From NCBI GenBank assembly GCA_900768505.1, contig CAAGED010000031.1, forward strand, positions 1 through 64,000: a stretch of DNA of 64,000 nucleotides, in the 5' to 3' direction. Below, piece by piece: positions 6,571 through 13,917 of this stretch; position 1 is the stretch's first letter, and the number at the start of each line of letters is the position of its first letter. The notes below the pieces were generated by a model that did no database searches, was not told the origin of the DNA, and saw only the letters and a list, made by a program, of their open reading frames with translations. The translations under genes and the position numbers were made by a program. The stretch is from Lentisphaeria bacterium. Lineage in GTDB: Bacteria; Verrucomicrobiota; Lentisphaeria; Victivallales; Victivallaceae.

Positions 6571-6915
6571 CGTCTCAGACCTTTCGTTTTATTTCGTTTG
6601 TCTGAGGCATAATTTGCCATGAAAAAAAGTTATTTCAGAGGTGCTCCGGCAAGTGAGCCAATGTGCGCCAACTTTTCATGCGGAAGAAAACGGATTTTCT
6701 GCGGAGAAAAAAATCTCGATTATTTTTGAAGTGCGCCAATGATGCGCCAAAATACAAAAATGGCTCACATTGGCGCACTTGATCCGGAGCAGAAGCTTGG
6801 GATTTATATGTTAATGGTCAATGGATTATGAAGTGCGCAAAAGTGAGCCAATGTGCGCCATATTATCGGACGATGAGGCGACAAGGAAAAGAGAACAGTC
6901 TTGGGGAAGCGGTAT
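6571..6915. repeat. Array of 10-bp-phased GTGMGCCAAT repeats upstream of the phage module
   Basis: This 345-base gap between a hypothetical gene and the WYL regulator holds at least eight copies of GTG(A/C)GCCAAT-like units. Tandem pairs: GTGAGCCAATGTGCGCCA (6653-6670), GTGCGCCAATGATGCGCCA (6731-6749) and the inverted pair at 6761-6778. Tandem triple: GTGCGCAAAA, GTGAGCCAAT, GTGCGCCA (6833-6860). Within a pair, units start exactly 10 bp apart, one helical turn. The 6731 and 6761 pairs face each other and could form a hairpin with 11-bp arms. Cooperative protein binding sites (operator or replication iterons) are the likely explanation. Confidence 0.75.
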
Positions 6916-7950
6916 TTACAGATTCTTCGACGATGTTTTTGCGAGTCCGGCGAGCGTAGATTTTGCCGCATCCGCGACAGCCGTTCTGATTGCTTCCGGC
7001 TCCAGCGGGATCGCTTCTCCCCTTTGGGACATGATCCAGGGGACAACAACTTCCGGAGCAACCGCTGGAATCTTGAAAAGAAACGTCCCGTCAGGTAAGG
7101 ATTCAATTCTCTGTGCGGAGTGCATCCGTTTCTTTACAGCGAATTTTCGCGCCGACTCGGTAAGAAGTTTGATCTGAACGTTGTCGATTTTCCGGAAGTT
7201 CAGGAATTTGTCCAGCGTGAGTTTTAAGCCGATCTTCTTGTCCGGCTGAAAGACAACCTGTGTCATTTCCGCCGAATGCATACGGGATATAAGGAATGTT
7301 CTCGTTTCTTTCCTGTAATGACAAAAACCGACGATGGCCCAATAGTTTTCAAAAAAGACCAGTGCCGATGGTTCCACATCCCGTTCGGTGCACGTCCCGT
7401 CGCGATTTTCATAATTTATATGAAGGGTGTGGCACGTCAGCCAGGAATGGAACACCGTCATAAAAATTTCATTTGAATCATTCTCTATTCCATCGGAGAA
7501 AATTTTCAGGGAATCTATCTTCCCGTCGCCGAGAAATTCCGGGTTGTTGCATTTGAGAAGTTCATCGACCGCCGCCTGTATCTTTCCTCGAAGTGGCGAT
7601 GGGAAAATATCCTCGGCTATCTTTGCGCCAAGCACCGCAGCCATAATCTCGTTTTCATCGACAAGCGCCGGTGCAATAAACTCCCAATCTTTATCTTTCA
7701 GATAATAACCGCGTTCACCATTTGTCCGGGATACGGCGATAGGCGCGTCAAAATCTCTTTTCAGTGTCTGGATATCCCGGTATACCGTCTTGAGTGAACA
7801 GTTAAGAGGAATGTTCTCCTCTATGTCAAGCTCCCTGAGTTTTTCCAGAATTCCATGGGCTTCGAGAATGTGGTTACGCTTCATTAAAGACACAATTCTC
7901 GTAAGCCGATGAAACTCGGCTACACCGACTCGCTTTGATGCTTTTCCCAT
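6916..7950 (-). CDS. WYL-domain transcriptional regulator
   Basis: 344 residues. The N-terminus (about 1-75) is a winged helix-turn-helix: LTRIVSLMKRNHILEAHGIL and CSLKTVYRDIQTLKRDF, the DeoR/HTH_11 type fused to WYL domains. The WYL domain covers about residues 165-250, with INYENRDGTCTERDVEPSAL and NYWAIVGFCHYRKETRTFLI, where YWAIV replaces the WYL signature, then a C-terminal WCX-like extension. WYL proteins sense nucleic acid or nucleotide ligands and are a well-known marker of defence islands. It is divergent from the four-gene operon starting at 8150 and therefore well placed to control it, and/or the phage-like genes downstream. Confidence 0.85.
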   Translation of the reverse strand: MGKASKRVGVAEFHRLTRIVSLMKRNHILEAHGILEKLRELDIEENIPLNCSLKTVYRDIQTLKRDFDAPIAVSRTNGERGYYLKDKDWEFIAPALVDENEIMAAVLGAKIAEDIFPSPLRGKIQAAVDELLKCNNPEFLGDGKIDSLKIFSDGIENDSNEIFMTVFHSWLTCHTLHINYENRDGTCTERDVEPSALVFFENYWAIVGFCHYRKETRTFLISRMHSAEMTQVVFQPDKKIGLKLTLDKFLNFRKIDNVQIKLLTESARKFAVKKRMHSAQRIESLPDGTFLFKIPAVAPEVVVPWIMSQRGEAIPLEPEAIRTAVADAAKSTLAGLAKTSSKNL

Positions 7951-8149
7951 TGCAGGCTCCGATTAAAAGGACAATGTTTGGCTGTTTACATATAATATAT
8001 CCTCAAGACATAGAAAAATAAATTAGCAAAACGAAAAAAACAAAAAAATATGCTTCAAAAAGCAAATGCCAACACAGTGGCCATTTACAGGGATATATTA
8101 TGATCATTGTCACACGAGATACAGAAATATGAACAAGGAGATCGATAAA
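7951..8149. promoter_or_regulatory. Divergent AT-rich intergenic region between WYL regulator and ATPase operon
   Basis: The 199 bases hold start sites for both transcription units. TATAAT occurs at 7991-7996, without a convincing -35 element at the right distance, so no promoter is assigned. A small hairpin or operator-like palindrome TGCTT-CAAA-AAGCA lies at 8051-8064. The WYL protein probably binds here. A longer reading of the ATPase frame starts at 8066, but the ATG at 8150 has a good AAGGAG nine bases upstream. Confidence 0.45.
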
Positions 8150-10021
8150 ATGACAAAGATCGCAGCCCATCGACTGAAAGAAGTCCGGATCGTCGGCGGA
8201 TTTCTTGACGGCGTCACATACAAATTTTCCGACAAACTCAACTGCATTATTGGCGCACGGGGAACCGGAAAGACATCCATTCTTGAACTCATCCGATTCG
8301 CGCTGAACATCATGCCGCCGGATATCACAGCGCGTAAGCGGATTGAAAGTCTTGTAGAGAGCAATCTCAACGGAGGACATGTCGAAGTAGAGATTGAAAC
8401 CCGCGACGGGCTTGGTTACATCATCAGCCGGTCGGTCGGCGGCGATCCCATCATCCAGGATTTGAATCGAAATGTAACCGGACGTGCGCTGTCGCCTTCG
8501 ATCTTCCGGCTGGATATGTTCAGTCAAAACGAGATTGAGAATATTGCCGACCGGAGCATGTTCCAACTTGCATTGCTTGACACCTTCGATCAGGAACGAT
8601 TGTCGGCCTTGGATTCAAAAATAGAGCAGACGCGGAATGCTCTGCGGGCAAATGCGTCCGCAATCACACCGCTCCGTCAGAAGTATGCGGAACTGCAATC
8701 CCAGGTCGGTGCTCTCCCGAATCTGACGGAAAAACTCAAATCCTATGAAATCACGAACACCCGCGAAGCGGATTTGCTTAACCGGTCTCTGACTCAAAAA
8801 ACGATTCGCGACCGGGAACAGCGGCTGACCGGTGAACTTGCGGATGCGTATACCAGAACGAAAAACAGACTGGAATCCATGCTGGATGTCCTTCAAAAAT
8901 CCGCATCCATCTGCAAAGCGGGTGATGTCACGGAGGGAGACAACTATCCGGCAATCGAAGCGATATACGCTGAAATAGATGCTTGCAATGCGGAAGCGAA
9001 CGAGTCTGTTTCACGCGCCGTGGATATTATTCTGAAAAGCAAAGAACGCCTGGACGGTCTGATAGAAAAGCTGAAACTGACGCAACAGCAACAGGAAGTT
9101 GTGCATCAAGGGCTGTTGGAACGTAATCGTGCGGAACAGGCAAAATCTGCGGAGCGCATGAAATTGGAAAAACAGCGCAATGATCTGCTTGCCTCGCAAC
9201 GTCAGTTGGAAGAAATGAAGGAAGAAGGAATCCGGTTGAAACAGGAACGGAACAATCTTCTCGCTTCCCTTTCCGAGATGCAAAATCAGAGGTTTGCCAT
9301 CCGGAGTGAAATAGTTGCCCGGCTCAACGATGCACTCAAACCCCTTATCCGGGTTTCGATTGTTCAGTTCAACGGTCAGGATGATTACATCGCAATGCTT
9401 GCCGAAGGATTGAAAAACGCCGGAGTGCAAAGCCGGACGGTTGCCAAGAAACTGGTTCAGACATATTTTCCGCGTGAACTGGTAAAAATCATCCGGAAAA
9501 ACGGTCGTGAAGAATTGATGAAGCAAGGAGGGCTCAACGAAAACCAGGCATCTGTGGTTGTGGATAAACTAAAAGATCCCGCTTTTCTGGCGGAGCTTGA
9601 AATCGTTCCGCAATACGATCTGCCCAAGATTGAGCTGAACGACAACGAGATCTACAAAACCACGGAAACACTGTCCACCGGTCAAAAATGCAACACGATT
9701 CTGCCGATTCTTCTTCTGGAAAGCGACCGTCCGCTCATGATCGACCAGCCGGAGGACAATCTCGACAATGGTTTTGTTCACGGGACAATTGTGGAAACCA
9801 TTCTCCGCGTAAAGCAAACTCGACAACTGGTCTTCGTGACGCACAACCCGAATATTCCTGTGCTTGCCGATGCCGAAAGGATTCTGGTGCTTTCCTCTGA
9901 CGGTCAACATGGAACCGTCAAAAACACTGGAAACGTCGATGAATGCAAATCGGATATCGTCACTCTGCTGGAAGGCGGGGAGGATGCTTTCAAAAAACGT
10001 AAAAACCGTTATGCTTACTGA
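8150..10021 (+). CDS. SMC/RecF-like ATPase with internal coiled coil (candidate defence gene)
   Basis: 623 residues from the ATG at 8150. Walker A (GARGTGKTS) is at about 35-43. The ABC signature (LSTGQK) is at about 508-513, followed by Walker B (PLMIDQPEDNLD, about 528-539) and an H-loop (FVTHN). A long Glu/Gln/Lys/Arg-rich coiled coil spans roughly residues 170-430. This is an SMC/RecF/RecN-type half-ABC ATPase expected to dimerise on DNA ends or form rings. No nuclease or TOPRIM domain is visible. It is the first gene of a tight operon with a histidine kinase, response regulator and exonuclease, divergent from a WYL regulator. SMC-like ATPases are frequent sensors or motors in anti-phage systems; that role is inferred. 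Confidence 0.85.
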   Translation: MTKIAAHRLKEVRIVGGFLDGVTYKFSDKLNCIIGARGTGKTSILELIRFALNIMPPDITARKRIESLVESNLNGGHVEVEIETRDGLGYIISRSVGGDPIIQDLNRNVTGRALSPSIFRLDMFSQNEIENIADRSMFQLALLDTFDQERLSALDSKIEQTRNALRANASAITPLRQKYAELQSQVGALPNLTEKLKSYEITNTREADLLNRSLTQKTIRDREQRLTGELADAYTRTKNRLESMLDVLQKSASICKAGDVTEGDNYPAIEAIYAEIDACNAEANESVSRAVDIILKSKERLDGLIEKLKLTQQQQEVVHQGLLERNRAEQAKSAERMKLEKQRNDLLASQRQLEEMKEEGIRLKQERNNLLASLSEMQNQRFAIRSEIVARLNDALKPLIRVSIVQFNGQDDYIAMLAEGLKNAGVQSRTVAKKLVQTYFPRELVKIIRKNGREELMKQGGLNENQASVVVDKLKDPAFLAELEIVPQYDLPKIELNDNEIYKTTETLSTGQKCNTILPILLLESDRPLMIDQPEDNLDNGFVHGTIVETILRVKQTRQLVFVTHNPNIPVLADAERILVLSSDGQHGTVKNTGNVDECKSDIVTLLEGGEDAFKKRKNRYAY

Positions 10022-10033
10022 GGGTGTACCATC

Positions 10034-11146
10034 ATGTATAATTTCGATGATATATGTGAACAGGACAACATTCCGGTGGAAGCCGTCAAAACGGCGAAAG
10101 ATTCACTTGAAGTCAGTCGCAACGATAGCGATGCCTATGGAATACTGCTTCAAAATGTGGATTCACCGAACTGGGAAGTTCGAAAAGTGATCGCGGAAGC
10201 GATTCTTTACATGCCGGAAGAACGCATTTGGCCGTTCCGCAAACTGTTGACCGATTCCAATGTTTATGTCCGCAATGCGGCCAAAACCGCATGCGAAAGG
10301 CGCAACCTTTTTATGGGAACAGTGGAGAAGAATCGTCAAATATCCAACGCGCTTTTGCAGAGCAGCAACGGTTTTGAGGAAAAGTTCGGAGCGGAGGCCG
10401 CTGATTGGGCCAGACGCGAAGTTGAAAAAGCCTATGATATCACGGTCGGTGCGGCGGCTCACGATGTTTACGGCATTCTTTCCCCGATGAAAGATTATGT
10501 CAGCGCAATTGAAAATATTGCCAACGATCCGTTGCGTGTGCAGGATATTCCGACGATCAGCATGTATGTTCAAAAGCTCCGGGGCAGGATTGAAACAATC
10601 GAACGCCTGATTACAGATATGCGGACACTGGCAAAGGCGACGTCACCGGTCCGCCGGTGCGAACAGGTCCGGGATGTTGTAAATAGTGCGCATATGAAAG
10701 TTCTGGATATTTTCAAGTCAAAATGCCGGGATGTGTCCATGATCGACTGTTCATTGGTCATTCCGGAAAAACTGTCCTTCAGGGTTTCCAGACTGGATAT
10801 GGAGCGCGTATTTTATAATTTGATCAAAAATGCTTACGAGGCTTTTATGGTCAAGCCGGGAACATTTCGTTCCGGAACCATTCAGATAACCGCTGAGGAA
10901 ACCATGGACGGATGTATAGCCGTCGGCATCCATGATACCGGAATGGGCATGACCGACGAGGATTTGGAAACATATCTGCAGTTCAATCCCGGTGTTACAT
11001 CGAAAAAAGACAGCGGCACGGGATTCGGTCTGGCAATTGCGTTCAAGAGAATCCGTGATCACCGAGGAACACTCGGAGTTACCTCGAAGTTCGATTGCGG
11101 AACCACTGTAAAAGTAATTATTCCGAAGGAACCTGTTCATGAATAA
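10034..11146 (+). CDS. Soluble histidine kinase with N-terminal HEAT-like repeats
   Basis: 370 residues, no membrane segment. Residues about 40-92 look like two HEAT repeats (SPNWEVRKVIAEAILYMPEE and SNVYVRNAAKTACERR). The dimerisation/phosphoacceptor helix carries AAHDVYGILSPM, with His143 the probable phosphorylation site. The ATPase domain has the N box (NLIKNAYEA, 262-270), G1 box (DTGMGM, 301-306) and G2 box (GTGFGL, 328-333). The kinase therefore looks active and cytoplasmic, with the HEAT repeats as likely input domain. It starts 12 bases after the ATPase stop and overlaps the response regulator by eight bases. Resemblance in plan, not in detail, to kinases of the Detocs defence system (repeat-fused kinase plus response regulator) is noted. 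Confidence 0.88.
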   Translation: MYNFDDICEQDNIPVEAVKTAKDSLEVSRNDSDAYGILLQNVDSPNWEVRKVIAEAILYMPEERIWPFRKLLTDSNVYVRNAAKTACERRNLFMGTVEKNRQISNALLQSSNGFEEKFGAEAADWARREVEKAYDITVGAAAHDVYGILSPMKDYVSAIENIANDPLRVQDIPTISMYVQKLRGRIETIERLITDMRTLAKATSPVRRCEQVRDVVNSAHMKVLDIFKSKCRDVSMIDCSLVIPEKLSFRVSRLDMERVFYNLIKNAYEAFMVKPGTFRSGTIQITAEETMDGCIAVGIHDTGMGMTDEDLETYLQFNPGVTSKKDSGTGFGLAIAFKRIRDHRGTLGVTSKFDCGTTVKVIIPKEPVHE

Positions 11147-11909
11147 AGCTATTGTACTCGTGTTGGATGATGATATTGCCATGCAGGAACAAGTCGCGGA
11201 TCGCCTGCTGGCGCTTGGTGTAGACAGCGTGTGCGTCGGAAATATGACCGATGCGAATGCGGAAATGCAAAAACAGAACTTCAATTTTATTGTTCTTGAT
11301 CTGGAAATTCCGGTGCGTTACGGTTCCATGCCCCGTATTGAGAACGGGAAACTGTTCCTGTCTCAGTTGCGGGAGAAATACAATCGCGATGAATTGCCGG
11401 TCATTGTCATTACCGGTCACGGGCTGAAGGATACGGATCTGTGTACCGAGGTTTTCGGACTTGACGCAAATGATTTCATCAAGAAGCCGTTTGTTTCACA
11501 GGGACACACATTTGAATCCGCTGTCCGGAAGTATCTGGCCTCCTCACGGGAGAAAACGGTCGCGGATATCTGGCTATCACGTGAGAAAGTCAAAGGAAGC
11601 ACTCAATGGACTGTCGTTTGCAAAGACGGGACGCGCAGAACCGCATCAATCCGCAGTGATTGCAAACGGAACAAAATACTGGAAGTCATATATTTGAAGC
11701 AGAACGACGGCGTGATACCGCATCAGGATATTTATGACGGTTGCAACTGGGATGAATTCGAATATTTCAAAAAAGAGAAGAACGGTTCTTTTTCTGCGAA
11801 ACGCGGCCCGCTTCGTTCTCAAATGTCACGCATCGAGAAGGCACTTGGTATTATTATGGAAATCCGGCAGGATGGTGTCGATATAACCCGTCCGGAACAC
11901 AGTATATAA
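11139..11909 (+). CDS. Response regulator with a C-terminal putative DNA-binding domain
   Basis: 256 residues. The receiver domain (1-130) has all key residues: acidic patch DDD (10-12), phosphoacceptor Asp54 in IVLDLEIP, Thr92 in ITGHG and Lys115/116 in DFIKKPF. The C-terminal part (about 150-256) is less clear. A beta-rich stretch (WTVVCKDGTRRTASI) is followed by QDIYDGCNWDEFEYF and a basic helix before a closing hairpin (GPLRSQMSRIEKAL and MEIRQDGVDI), which suggests a winged-helix output like OmpR-type regulators but is divergent. It overlaps the kinase gene and so is its obvious partner. Whether the output binds DNA or another protein of the operon cannot be told from sequence alone. Confidence 0.85.
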   Translation: MNKAIVLVLDDDIAMQEQVADRLLALGVDSVCVGNMTDANAEMQKQNFNFIVLDLEIPVRYGSMPRIENGKLFLSQLREKYNRDELPVIVITGHGLKDTDLCTEVFGLDANDFIKKPFVSQGHTFESAVRKYLASSREKTVADIWLSREKVKGSTQWTVVCKDGTRRTASIRSDCKRNKILEVIYLKQNDGVIPHQDIYDGCNWDEFEYFKKEKNGSFSAKRGPLRSQMSRIEKALGIIMEIRQDGVDITRPEHSI

Positions 11910-11928
11910 AAGAGGAGGAGAAACGCTG

Positions 11929-12498
11929 ATGATACCCAATACAATATTTGCCGCGATTGATATCGAAACGACCGGCCTTAACGTGGAACTGCACGAAATT
12001 CTTGATATCGCCATCGTTCCGCTGAACGAAGACTTTACAATTTCGGCCACAATGCCCGAATTCACGGCCCGTGTCCGCGCGGAACACCCGGAGACGGCAA
12101 CCGTAGAGGCTCTGCGCGTGAACGGCCTCAATCCGGCGGAAGGGAAAAACAAAAAGGAAGTTGCCGATGAGTTCCGGCAGTGGCTTTTCGACTGCGGAAT
12201 TGAGAAAATCATTCCGATAGCCCACAACCTCGACTTTGACATGCGTTTCATTTTCCGGGCTTTCCCGGCTGAGTCAAAGGTATTCTCCCGGCACGGACGG
12301 GACAGCATGAGGCTGGCGCTTGCCGTCAATGATATTTTCCGCCGGGAAACCGGCGAGGACAAATTTCCAAGTGTCTCGCTTCGGGCGGTGAAAGACATTC
12401 TCAATATTTCGGGAGAGTCCTGTCATCACGCCTTGGAAGATGCCAAGGACGCCGCACATGCTTATCGGAAACTCACGGAACTTTTGACGCAGGCGTAA
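11929..12498 (+). CDS. DEDDh 3'-5' exonuclease, DnaQ/RNase T superfamily
   Basis: 189 residues. All catalytic elements are in place: Exo I with D11-x-E13 (AIDIETTG), Exo II with Asp in IAHNLDFDMRF (about 98-108) and Exo III with His166 and Asp171 in CHHALEDA. This is the two-metal DEDDh exonuclease fold of DnaQ epsilon, RNase T and oligoribonuclease. No polymerase-binding tail or BRCT domain is visible. A good ribosome binding site (AGAGGAGG) precedes the ATG 19 bases after the response regulator stop. As the last gene of the ATPase-kinase-regulator operon it is a natural effector that could degrade nucleic acid after phosphorelay or ATPase activation; that is inference. Confidence 0.88.
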   Translation: MIPNTIFAAIDIETTGLNVELHEILDIAIVPLNEDFTISATMPEFTARVRAEHPETATVEALRVNGLNPAEGKNKKEVADEFRQWLFDCGIEKIIPIAHNLDFDMRFIFRAFPAESKVFSRHGRDSMRLALAVNDIFRRETGEDKFPSVSLRAVKDILNISGESCHHALEDAKDAAHAYRKLTELLTQA

Positions 12499-12521
12499 TA
12501 TCATGCGCTTTCCCAAAATAT

Positions 12522-12584
12522 CGAACATCCGACTTTGGTTTTAACCTCAACAGAGAACGCGAAAACCATAAAGTCTGATGTTCG
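12522..12584 (+). other. Imperfect long hairpin just after the four-gene operon
   Basis: Arms at 12522-12542 (CGAACATCCGACTTTGGTTTT) and 12562-12584 pair over about 20 bases with one mismatch and a two-base bulge; the loop is 19 bases. No U tract follows, so it does not look like a plain terminator. It may be a processed 3' end, a small structured RNA or a recombination site. It begins 24 bases after the exonuclease stop. Confidence 0.5.
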
Positions 12585-12999
12585 ATTCCCGTTGGCGTGC
12601 CGTTTGAGAATTTTTCGGGAGGGCAAATGCCAACCATTTTCACGTTGTCTCGAACATTGCCGACTTTTTGTTTGAGGCGGGAAATGCCTGTTTTATTCTC
12701 AAAACGGCAAAATTGGAGGATGGCGGAACATAAAGTCGGCGGCAGAGAATTTCGAGACTTTCAGAGATTTTTCCGACTTTTTCCGTCATATCCGATGTGT
12801 GTTTCCGCAAATCATTGCTCTCTAAAGTGTTATGGAGTATTACAAATCGAAAGGTCGGCGACTTTTCAAAACAGAGAATTTGCCGGAAGCTCCTGCGAAA
12901 CACACCGGAGAAACGCCCAAGCAGACGTTCTCTATCGGGTATTTCCTCTGCGGAAGAGTCTCCGCAATACGTTCATTTTCAGCCACAAACGCGCATAAA
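12585..12999. other. Gene-poor, repeat-rich stretch between operon and tRNA
   Basis: No credible gene. Open frames here have odd composition and no match to known families. The motif CCGACTTT recurs at about 12526, 12659 and 12774, and in altered form near 12878. CAGAGAATTT occurs near 12742 and 12875. A second imperfect inverted repeat pairs GTCTCGAA...CCGACTTT (12647-12667) with AAAGTCGG...TTCGAGAC (12732-12758). The layout suggests a structured RNA, an attachment region or a decayed mobile end, but nothing allows a choice. Confidence 0.45.
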
Positions 13000-13030
13000 A
13001 AGAAAAAGTCCAGCCGAAAGGACTGGACTT
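13000..13030 (-). terminator. Rho-independent terminator of tRNA-Pro
   Basis: On the minus strand the stem AAGTCCAG/CTGGACTT (13006-13013 and 13023-13030), with an internal GG/CC closing a tetraloop-like tip, is followed by TTTTTCTTTTT. It lies 17 bases beyond the CCA end of the tRNA, on the same strand. Confidence 0.8.
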
Positions 13031-13046
13031 CAGAGAACAAAAAAAA

Positions 13047-13125
13047 TGGTCGGGATAGAGAGATTCGAACTCTCGACCTTTTGACCCCCAGTCAAACGCG
13101 CTAGGCCAGACTGCGCTATATCCCG
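13047..13125 (-). tRNA. tRNA-Pro(GGG), CCA end encoded
   Basis: The minus strand folds as a standard tRNA. Acceptor CGGGATA pairs with TATCCCG, the D-stem is GCGC/GCGC, the anticodon stem TTTGA/TCAAA closes loop CTGGGGG with anticodon GGG, and the T-stem GAGAG/CTCTC closes TTCGAAT. Discriminator A and an encoded CCA follow (13047-13049). It reads proline codon CCC (and CCU). Its 3' end faces the foreign block on the left, the usual geometry when a mobile element integrates at the end of a tRNA gene. Confidence 0.93.
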
Positions 13126-13347
13126 AACTTATTTCTTCAAGCCATTCGATGATGAACTTACCCATAATATAATACACTTTTTCAAAACTGCCAGATTTTT
13201 TTTGATTTTTTTAGATTTTTTTTCGCTTTTTACTCAATTCTGTTTTTTTCCCCAATGTTTTATCCCATTTTTTCATCATTATCCGACTACATATTCTCAA
13301 AAATTGTCACACTCACAAAAAAAATTACGATTTCTTATAAAATATTA
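13126..13347. other. AT-rich intergenic region upstream of marR
   Basis: About 220 bases with long T and A runs between tRNA-Pro and the marR promoter. The minus-strand promoter for the tRNA must lie in its left part (about 13130-13190). I see no gene, repeat or clear consensus promoter beyond that. Confidence 0.4.
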
Positions 13348-13377
13348 GTTGACTTGTCAACCGTTGACACATATATT
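13348..13377 (+). promoter_or_regulatory. marR promoter with overlapping palindromic operator
   Basis: GTTGAC-TT-GTCAAC-C-GTTGAC (13348-13368) forms two overlapping inverted repeats. The promoter -35 TTGACT (13349-13354) and -10 TATATT (13372-13377) are 17 bp apart, with the palindrome across the -35 and spacer. MarR-family repressors bind such palindromes, so autoregulation by the gene starting at 13453 is likely. Confidence 0.7.
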
Positions 13378-13452
13378 CATTACTGAAAATTCTTACTTTT
13401 CTGACACTTTTTTTATTTTTTATTTTTTACAACATTTTAAATAAGGGAGATT

Positions 13453-13917
13453 ATGCTTTACAACCAACTTAACCACTTTAACGACAAGAGCCACGAGGCG
13501 CTCATGAGCGTTTGGTGGGGAGGAATTTTACTGCGGCAATATGCCAGAAACTTCTTCTCACGCACCGAACTGCCTTCCGAAGCTCAATTCAACGTACTGC
13601 TGCTCCTGAAGTACGCCGAAAAACCGCTGACTCAAGTCGAACTCAGCGAACGGTTACTGGTGGATAAATCAAATCTAACCGGACTCATCGACCGCTTGGA
13701 ACGAGCCAATCTTATACACCGCGTCGTCAATCCAGGCGACCGGCGCCGAAAGATGGTCGAACTATCCGCCGACGGAAAAACGCTGTTTGAAAAAATCGAA
13801 AAATTATACCGTAATCAAATTCATCAACTTATGAGCGTTTTCAAACCCGAAGAACTGGCCACGCTCACCAATTTGATGTGCAAATTACACCAAGCACTGG
13901 GAGAGGCTGACAAATGA
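13453..13917 (+). CDS. MarR-family transcriptional regulator
   Basis: 154 residues with a clear AGGGAG ribosome binding site. The winged helix-turn-helix is typical: EAQFNVLLLLKYAEKPLTQV, then ELSERLLVDKSNLTGLIDRL (recognition helix) and a wing with NPGDRRRKMVELSADG. Helices at both ends form the dimer interface. MarR proteins are dimeric repressors released by small ligands or oxidation. The gene overlaps the next (GNAT) by four bases, so it controls and is cotranscribed with a two-enzyme operon. The ligand may be a substrate of these enzymes, which is inference. Confidence 0.92.
   Translation: MLYNQLNHFNDKSHEALMSVWWGGILLRQYARNFFSRTELPSEAQFNVLLLLKYAEKPLTQVELSERLLVDKSNLTGLIDRLERANLIHRVVNPGDRRRKMVELSADGKTLFEKIEKLYRNQIHQLMSVFKPEELATLTNLMCKLHQALGEADK

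Noticed and set aside
6571..6915. CRISPR array
   Set aside because: Repeat units are about 10-20 bp, paired and in both orientations with irregular spacing; no uniform spacers and no cas genes.
12579..12597. T-arm-like GTTCGATTCCCGT as a tRNA fragment
   Set aside because: No acceptor stem or CCA-like end follows, it differs from the tRNA-Pro T-arm, and most of it belongs to an inverted repeat arm.
12597..12998. 133-codon open frame between operon and tRNA
   Set aside because: Composition is rich in F, R, S and C, no family resemblance, and it runs through the inverted repeats; an opposite-strand frame is equally open.
13041..13084. Small frames ending MVGIERFELSTF over the tRNA
   Set aside because: Typical false protein produced by translating a tRNA gene in reverse.
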